From assembly GCA_902463905.1 (NCBI GenBank), contig CABQHF010000059.1, positions 1-10,392 of the forward strand: 10,392 nt of DNA, in the 5' to 3' direction. Below are positions 6,467 to 10,392 of this stretch, one piece after another. This DNA is from an uncultured Faecalibacterium sp. (GTDB taxonomy: Bacteria; Bacillota; Clostridia; Oscillospirales; Ruminococcaceae). Under the pieces are notes generated by a model. That model saw only the letters and a list, made by a program, of their open reading frames with translations. It made no database searches and was not told the DNA's origin. Numbering within the stretch: the stretch's first letter is position 1; every line of letters begins with the position of its first letter. The position numbers and the translations under genes are program-made.

Positions 6467-6514
6467 TCCTGCGCTGTATGACGGGATCCGGCGCAGAACC
6501 AAATATGCGCACAA

Positions 6515-6552
6515 AAGACCGCTGATTCTGGATCGGTGGTCTTATTTTATTT
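6515..6552 (+). terminator. Intrinsic terminator after rpmH (first of two)
   Basis: AAGACCGCTGAT (6515-6526) pairs with ATCGGTGGTCTT (6532-6543) as a 12-bp stem with two G-T wobbles and a TCTGG loop. ATTTTATTT follows. It starts 48 nt after the rpmH stop. Confidence 0.85.
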
Positions 6553-6553
6553 G

Positions 6554-6582
6554 AAAAATTCCGGAAAACCGGATAATTTTTT
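6554..6582. terminator. Second, possibly bidirectional terminator after rpmH
   Basis: TCCGG (6560-6564) and CCGGA (6569-6573) form a 5-bp GC-rich stem with an AAAA loop. A flanking AAAAA upstream and a T6 run (6577-6582) follow. Allowing a 2-nt bulge, the A and T tracts can extend the stem to about 11 bp. The A/T symmetry would let it act on either strand. Confidence 0.6.
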
Positions 6583-6603
6583 CGCAAAAAGCTCATGGAG
6601 GCC

Positions 6604-6632
6604 TTTTAAAGTCGAAAAAATTTTGATATACT
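6604..6632 (+). promoter_or_regulatory. Extended -10 promoter candidate for rnpA-yidD-yidC-jag
   Basis: TGATATACT (6624-6632) is an extended -10 (TGn plus TATACT). The -35 at 17-bp spacing (TTTTAA, 6604-6609) is poor, as is tolerated with extended -10 elements. Its position just after two terminators supports a separate start for the rnpA operon. The leader would be about 97 nt and strikingly GC-rich. Confidence 0.55.
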
Positions 6633-6735
6633 GGCTTAAGAATCTGCTCTGCACCCACCGCGCACCGGCCGGGCGCACAGCAGGGCAGGGGCAGGGCATC
6701 CCCGCCCCAGGAAGCAGAAAGGAGGCGCCGAAGCA

Positions 6736-7152
6736 ATGCGCTATCGTCCCATCCGCCGCAACAGTGAGTTTGGCCGCGTGTATGCCCGCGGCAAATCCTA
6801 TGTGAACCAGGCTCTGGTGATGTATGTGCTCAAGACCCGCGGCAAACGAACCCGCGTGGGCCTGACCGCCACCAAGAAGATCGGCCACGCCGTGCAGCGC
6901 AACCGCGCCCGCCGCGTGATGAAGGCGGCCATCGACGAGCATCTGGATTACAACATCGGCGGCTATGATCTGGTGTTCGTGGCCCGGGGCATGACCCCGC
7001 GGCTCAAGAGCTGGCAGCTCAGCAGCATCGTGGCAAAGCTGTTTGCGCAGGCCGGCCTGCCGGACAAGGCAAAGCGGCCGGACGCACCGCCGCCCGCCAC
7101 CCTGCCCCCTGCCCGCAAAAAGCCGGCAGCAGAAGAAAAGGCAAAGGCATGA
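6736..7152 (+). CDS. rnpA: Ribonuclease P protein component
   Basis: RnpA is the small basic protein that binds RNase P RNA and helps it recognise precursor tRNA for 5' maturation. The 138-residue product has the RNase P protein fold signatures: an aromatic/basic N-terminus (EFGRVYARGKSYVNQ at 11-25), VGLTATKKIGHAVQRNRARR at 41-60 with the RNR motif at 55-60, and YDLVFVARG at 77-85. It is longer than the usual 110-120 residues because of a low-complexity Pro/Ala/Lys tail (about 111-138). ATG at 6736 is preceded by AAAGGAGG (6717-6724) at a rather long 11-nt spacing. The last codons overlap the yidD start by 4 nt (ATGA), so the two are translationally coupled. Confidence 0.95.
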   Translation: MRYRPIRRNSEFGRVYARGKSYVNQALVMYVLKTRGKRTRVGLTATKKIGHAVQRNRARRVMKAAIDEHLDYNIGGYDLVFVARGMTPRLKSWQLSSIVAKLFAQAGLPDKAKRPDAPPPATLPPARKKPAAEEKAKA

Positions 7153-7451
7153 CCCGCCTGCAGGCGGCCTGCCGCAGGGCACTGTGCCTGCCCATCCGGG
7201 CCTATCAGCACACTCTCAGCCTGTGGATCGGCCGCAGCTGCCGGTTCACCCCCAGCTGCAGCAACTACACCATGCAGGCCATCATGACCCATGGCTGCAT
7301 CAAGGGCATCCTGCTGGGTGCCTGGCGCATCGCCCGGTGCAACCCCTTCGGCAAATGGGGCTACGACCCCGTGCCGGAAGCAGGAAAATGGTCGAACCCC
7401 GCCCGCAGGCTCCAGCCGTCAAAACTGTTTGAGAGCAGGCACAAATTATAG
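7149..7451 (+). CDS. yidD: Membrane protein insertion efficiency factor YidD
   Basis: YidD is a small, membrane-associated protein that improves YidC-dependent insertion of inner-membrane proteins in E. coli and is encoded between rnpA and yidC in most bacteria. The 100-residue product shows the family signature: CRFTPSCSNY at 31-40, with Cys31 and Cys37, then GAWRIARCNPFGKWGYDPVP at 57-76 with Cys64. The N-terminus is amphipathic and basic. ATG at 7149 overlaps the rnpA stop (ATGA) and uses an AAAGG inside the end of rnpA. The length is slightly above the 70-90 typical for the family because of a charged C-terminal tail. Confidence 0.95.
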   Translation: MTRLQAACRRALCLPIRAYQHTLSLWIGRSCRFTPSCSNYTMQAIMTHGCIKGILLGAWRIARCNPFGKWGYDPVPEAGKWSNPARRLQPSKLFESRHKL

Positions 7452-7459
7452 CTTCTTGT

Positions 7460-7486
7460 GACGCGTCGCACTGTGGGCGGCGTGTC
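7460..7486 (+). repeat. 10-bp hairpin in the yidD-yidC gap
   Basis: GACGCGTCGC (7460-7469) pairs with GCGGCGTGTC (7477-7486), with two G-T wobbles and a 7-nt loop. No T-run follows, so it is not a classical terminator. It may protect or process the transcript between the two genes. Confidence 0.45.
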
Positions 7487-7529
7487 CTACGATAAAAAAT
7501 AATGCGTCCCGTGCCACAGGCGGGGCAGA

Positions 7530-8603
7530 ATGGACAAAGGTATGAACTTCTTTTACATCCTAAGCGCTCCTCTTGGCTATGTGATGGAGTGGATCTACAA
7601 GCTGCTGCCCAACTATGGCTGGGACATCATCCTCTTCACGCTGCTGATCAACCTCGTCAAGATCCCCCTGCAGCTCAGCCAGCAGAAGAGCATGGCCAAA
7701 ATGTCGGCCTTCCAGCCCATGCTGCAGGAGATCCAGACCAAGTACAAGGACAAGCCCGAAAAGCAGCAGGAAGAGATGCTCAAACTGCAGCAGGATTACG
7801 GCTACAAGCCCACTGCAGGTTGTGTGCCCATGCTGCTGAACTTCCTGGTCATCTTCGGCGTTATCGGCGTTGTTTACAACCCGCTGCAGCGCATTTTCCA
7901 CATCAGTGCCACTGCCCTGACCGCAGCCGGTGAGGCCCTGACCGCCGGCGGCATCACCTTTACCGCCATCACCCGCGACACCAACATCATCGCACAGGTG
8001 ATTGCCGGCAACGCCAGCGTGGTCGGCTGCTTTACCGCAGACCAGATCGCCACCATCACCGAGTTCAGCCAGCACATGAACTTCCTGGGCATCGACCTGA
8101 CCCGCATCCCGCAGATCGGCCTGTCGCTGGATATCGTGCTGCCGCTGCTGTCTGTGGTGACCATGTTCCTGTCCACCCACATCAGCATGAAGGCCTCCGG
8201 CCAGCAGATGCAGGGCAGCATGAAGCTGACCATGTACATGATGCCGCTGATGTACCTGTTCTTCTGCTTTACCTACCCGCTGGCATTCTCTCTGTACTAC
8301 GTCATTTCCAACATCGTGATGACCGTGCAGACCCAGGCCATGCGCAAGATCTACGACCCTGAGAAGATGCGCAAGGAAGTGGAAGAGCAGATCGCTGAAA
8401 AGAAAAAGCAGCAGAAGCGCGGTGTGAAGAACACCACCGTGAAGGTCACCGACCCCAAGACCGGCAAGGTCACCGAGAAGAACCTCTCCGCAAGTGAGAT
8501 GAACAAGTGCCGTCTGGAGTACGCCCGCCAGCTGGATGCCGAGCGCTACAAGGACGAGCGCACCGTGCCGCTGAGTGAGCTGAACAAGCAGGAAAATAAA
8601 TAA
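7530..8603 (+). CDS. yidC: Membrane protein insertase YidC/Oxa1 family
   Basis: YidC inserts and folds membrane proteins alone or with the Sec translocon. The 357-residue product lacks the large periplasmic domain of Gram-negative YidC and matches the Gram-positive/clostridial type. Predicted membrane segments are about 30-48, 98-118, 200-219, 233-247 and 250-271. The cytoplasmic hairpin between the first two contains QQKSM (51-55). GCVPMLL (97-103) and the final FSLYYVISNI (253-262) are family hallmarks. The tail (272-357) is lysine-rich and charged. There is no lipobox cysteine at the N-terminus. Asn41 sits where the conserved groove Arg normally lies. Start is uncertain: ATG 7530 (weak GGCGGGG upstream) or ATG 7542 (MNFFYI, AAAGG too close). 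jag follows after 17 bp. Confidence 0.95.
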   Translation: MDKGMNFFYILSAPLGYVMEWIYKLLPNYGWDIILFTLLINLVKIPLQLSQQKSMAKMSAFQPMLQEIQTKYKDKPEKQQEEMLKLQQDYGYKPTAGCVPMLLNFLVIFGVIGVVYNPLQRIFHISATALTAAGEALTAGGITFTAITRDTNIIAQVIAGNASVVGCFTADQIATITEFSQHMNFLGIDLTRIPQIGLSLDIVLPLLSVVTMFLSTHISMKASGQQMQGSMKLTMYMMPLMYLFFCFTYPLAFSLYYVISNIVMTVQTQAMRKIYDPEKMRKEVEEQIAEKKKQQKRGVKNTTVKVTDPKTGKVTEKNLSASEMNKCRLEYARQLDAERYKDERTVPLSELNKQENK

Positions 8604-8620
8604 AAGGGAGGACAACGGTT

Positions 8621-9760
8621 ATGATCCGTACACAGGAAGCGACCGGCAAGACGGTCGATGAAGCATTCGCCAAAGCCTACGCTTTGCTGGGTGTGCAGGC
8701 AGAGGACGAGAACGTCAGCCGCGAAGTTGTGGAATACCCCCAGAAAACGGGTTTCCTGGGCCTGAAATCCACCCCCGCCAAGGTGCGTGTGAGCGTGGAA
8801 GAGCCTGATGCCCCGGCAGCAGCTGCTCCGGTGGCGGAAGCTGCTCCCGTGCAGGAAACTGCTCCGGCAGCGCCCGCTGCCCCGGCTCCGGTGAAAACTG
8901 CTCCTGCCGCAGAGGCTGCCCAGCCCGCTGCCCAAGCAGCCCCGGAAGTTCAGGCTGCCGCAGAAGAGGAGACGGAAGTCCCCATCGTGATCGAAGAGAA
9001 CGCCAAGGTCAAGGTTGCTGTGGAGTACCTGCAGGAAGTCATTGCCAAGATGGGCGTGGAGAACGTGACCTTCAGCGCCGTGCAGAAAGGCGAGGCCACC
9101 ATCATCCGTCTGGACGGCGAGCACCTGGGTGCCCTGATCGGCCGCCGCGGCGAGACTATGGAGAGCCTGTCCTATCTGGCAAGCCTGGTTGCCAACCGTC
9201 TGGAGGGCGATTACATCAAGCTAGGCCTGGACGTGGCAGGCTACCGCGACAAGCGCGAGAGCGACCTGACCGCCCTGGCACAGCGCATCGGTGCCAAGGT
9301 GCGCAAGACCGGCCGCAGCTTTGCCATGGAGCCCATGAACCCCTACGAGCGCCGCATCATCCACTCTGCCATCAGCAAGATGGAGGGTGTGCGCAGCGAG
9401 AGCAAGGGCGAAGGCCGTGACCGCCGTGTGGTCATCTACTCCACTGCACCGGATGCCCAGACCGAGAACACTTACGGCGAGCGTCGTCCCCGCGGCCGCG
9501 GCGGCAATGGCCGCCGCCCCGGCGGAAACCGCAATGGCGGCTATCGCGGCGGCAGCCGTTCCGAGCGTGGTGACCGCAACGGCAATCGCGGCGGCTACCG
9601 TGGCGGCCCCCGCAATGCAAACCGCGGGCCTCGCCCCTCCGGTGTGCCGGAGCGCACCTATGCGCCCCGCGACGCCGAGACGGCAGCCCCGGTGGCACCC
9701 AAGCGCACCGAGCGTGTGGATGATTTTGCCGATTTCAGCTTTGGCAAGATCGAACTGTAA
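8621..9760 (+). CDS. jag: Jag/KhpB RNA-binding protein (Jag-N, KH, R3H) with an RG-rich tail
   Basis: Jag (KhpB/EloR) is an RNA-binding protein that with KhpA affects cell elongation and division in streptococci; its role here is inferred. The 379-residue product has a Jag-N domain at 1-60 (EATGKTVDEAF, EYPQKTGFLGLKS), an Ala/Pro/Glu-rich linker at about 62-120, a KH domain with the GxxG-type loop IGRRG at 173-177, and an R3H domain with the R-x-x-x-H core at Arg244-His248. After about residue 285 comes an arginine/glycine/asparagine-rich extension (287-345) with RGG motifs at 309-311, 323-325 and 327-329. A distinct end follows, DDFADFSFGKIEL (367-379). ATG 8621 has a strong AGGGAGG site with 9-nt spacing, 17 bp after the yidC stop. 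It is the last gene before the terminator at 9776. Confidence 0.93.
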   Translation: MIRTQEATGKTVDEAFAKAYALLGVQAEDENVSREVVEYPQKTGFLGLKSTPAKVRVSVEEPDAPAAAAPVAEAAPVQETAPAAPAAPAPVKTAPAAEAAQPAAQAAPEVQAAAEEETEVPIVIEENAKVKVAVEYLQEVIAKMGVENVTFSAVQKGEATIIRLDGEHLGALIGRRGETMESLSYLASLVANRLEGDYIKLGLDVAGYRDKRESDLTALAQRIGAKVRKTGRSFAMEPMNPYERRIIHSAISKMEGVRSESKGEGRDRRVVIYSTAPDAQTENTYGERRPRGRGGNGRRPGGNRNGGYRGGSRSERGDRNGNRGGYRGGPRNANRGPRPSGVPERTYAPRDAETAAPVAPKRTERVDDFADFSFGKIEL

Positions 9761-9775
9761 CGCATAAGCAATAAA

Positions 9776-9808
9776 ATGCCTCCTGCCTTTGATGCGGGAG
9801 GCATTTTT
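9776..9808 (+). terminator. Intrinsic terminator after jag
   Basis: ATGCCTCCTGC (9776-9786) pairs with GCGGGAGGCAT (9794-9804) as an 11-bp GC-rich stem with a 7-nt loop, followed by TTTTT (9804-9808). It begins 15 nt after the jag stop. Upstream A residues could let it work on the other strand too. It closes the rnpA-yidD-yidC-jag unit. Confidence 0.92.
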
Positions 9809-9825
9809 GCGTCCCGCAGGCCGGA

Positions 9826-9857
9826 TTTTCCACCTGCTTTTGCAGAACGGTGGAAAA
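9826..9857. repeat. 9-bp inverted repeat resembling paired DnaA boxes
   Basis: TTTTCCACC (9826-9834) and GGTGGAAAA (9849-9857) are exact reverse complements. TGC-TTTT-GCA (9835-9844) forms an inner hairpin, leaving a GAAC bulge. Each arm is one base from TTTTCCACA. It could be a transcript hairpin, a cruciform or a DnaA-binding site about 3.5 kb from the origin. Confidence 0.45.
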
Positions 9858-9867
9858 CCTACGCGGG

Positions 9868-10383
9868 GTGTATCTTTTTGAACCGAAACGTGGTAAAATA
9901 AAAGATAAGTTGTATGCCTTTGAAGCGCTGCTGTATATGCTGGGCATCCTCATCATGCTGGCCTCGCCGGATGAGCTTTCGGTCAGCTTCATCGCGTTTC
10001 TGCTGGCTGTGCCGGTTCGCCAATTCTGATCTGCTGACCAATATGCAGAACCGCAGCGCCTACGAGAGCGGCCACGAAAAAGGTGACCGGATGCTGCAGA
10101 CCGTGGCACTGGAAATGATGAATCTCTTCGGCAAGGACAACTGCTACCGCACCGGCGGTGACGAGTTCGTGGCTTTTGTGCAGGATAAACAGGAGAACAC
10201 CGTGCGTGCCATGGTGAACGAACTGACCGGAGCTTTGGAGCGGGAGGACTATTCGGCAGCCATCGCGTGGCCAGCCAGAGTGCGGGCGGCATTGACGTGG
10301 ACGCCCTGATCCGGAGAGCCGAAAAGCAGGTGTATCGGGCCAAGGAAGAACATTACCGCATCCAGCGGCAGCTGGAACACTGA
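9868..10383 (+). pseudogene. Decayed GGDEF (diguanylate cyclase) gene with membrane segment
   Basis: GGDEF proteins make cyclic di-GMP. Three pieces of one gene can be read. Frame 1 to the stop at 10027-10029 encodes a hydrophobic stretch (ALLYMLGILIMLASP and VSFIAFLLAVP), likely membrane helices. Frame 2 (about 10024-10264) encodes SDLLTNMQNRSAYE joined directly to SGHEKGDRML and then YRTGGDEFVAFV, so the GGDEF motif is intact. The region between NRSAYE and GHEKGD, normally 35-40 residues with the metal-binding FDLN/D strand, is missing. At about 10265 the frame returns to 1, giving VASQSAGGIDVDALIRRAEKQVYRAKEEH in pieces, ending at TGA 10381-10383. No proper start is visible. The deletion alone should abolish activity. 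A remnant extended -10 (TGGTAAAAT, 9891-9899) lies just upstream. Confidence 0.75.
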
Positions 10384-10392
10384 AAGGAACCG

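Noticed and set aside
6469..6496. CTGCGC/GCGCAG stem just after rpmH as a terminator
   Set aside because: The loop is 16 nt and no T-run follows; the true terminators lie at 6515 and 6554.
6061..6514. Short frames of both strands around the rpmH promoter (6061-6276, 6106-6441, 6188-6514)
   Set aside because: They overlap the origin, the rpmH promoter and rpmH itself, have no ribosome binding sites worth noting and no recognisable product.
6611..6619. AGTCGAAAA as a Spo0A box
   Set aside because: It is one base off TGTCGAA and isolated in an A-rich stretch where chance matches are common; it does not support regulation by Spo0A.
7560..8615. 351-codon minus-strand open frame opposite yidC
   Set aside because: It has a histidine/leucine/valine-rich shadow composition and no family resemblance; yidC is clearly real.
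9914..10309. 131-codon frame containing GGDEF read as an intact gene
   Set aside because: The first 37 residues are an out-of-frame reading of membrane-segment codons, the catalytic domain lacks its metal-binding strand, and the end is frameshifted, so it was called a pseudogene.

Overview
This window covers the chromosomal replication-origin neighbourhood of a fairly GC-rich Firmicute. The gene order dnaA-dnaN-yaaA(S4)-recF-remB-gyrB on the minus strand, diverging from rpmH-rnpA-yidD-yidC-jag on the plus strand, is the classical Bacillota origin layout. High GC, AGGAGG-type ribosome binding sites and the sequence flavour of DnaA, YidC and Jag suggest a gut Oscillospiraceae member, such as a Faecalibacterium or Gemmiger relative. 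That genus-level guess is inference from memory of the families, not a search result.

Left arm (1-5964, minus strand, transcribed away from the origin): dnaA (initiator), dnaN (sliding clamp, with a TTG start), a small S4 RNA-binding protein, recF, remB and the first 438 codons of gyrB, which runs off the window edge. dnaN, yaaA and recF are tightly packed: there is a 13-nt gap between dnaN and yaaA, and a one-base TAATG overlap between yaaA and recF.

Origin: two non-coding lobes flank dnaA. The upstream lobe (5965-6331) has an AT-rich tract (6041-6077), outward-facing sigma-A-type promoters for dnaA and rpmH, and several CCACA/TGTGG elements. The downstream lobe (4244-4641) has about eight DnaA-box-like nonamers of the form TTTTCCACA or CTTTCCACA. 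These include a perfect inverted pair and an abutting tandem pair. No exact TTATCCACA was seen in either lobe.

Right arm (6332-9760, plus strand): rpmH appears to be its own transcription unit, closed by two successive intrinsic terminators. A second promoter candidate then drives rnpA-yidD-yidC-jag, which ends at a strong terminator (9776-9808). These genes link ribosome and tRNA maturation (L34, RNase P protein) to membrane protein insertion (YidD, YidC) and RNA binding (Jag/KhpB). Jag has an unusual arginine/glycine-rich tail, and YidC has Asn where the hydrophilic-groove arginine is normally found.

Far right (9811-10392): a 9-bp inverted repeat, then a decayed diguanylate-cyclase (GGDEF) gene with a large internal deletion and two frame changes. 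I found no mobile element, CRISPR array, tRNA or rRNA, and no convincing new multi-gene system. The points most worth following up are the origin architecture, the structured leaders of rpmH and rnpA, the Jag tail and the GGDEF remnant.
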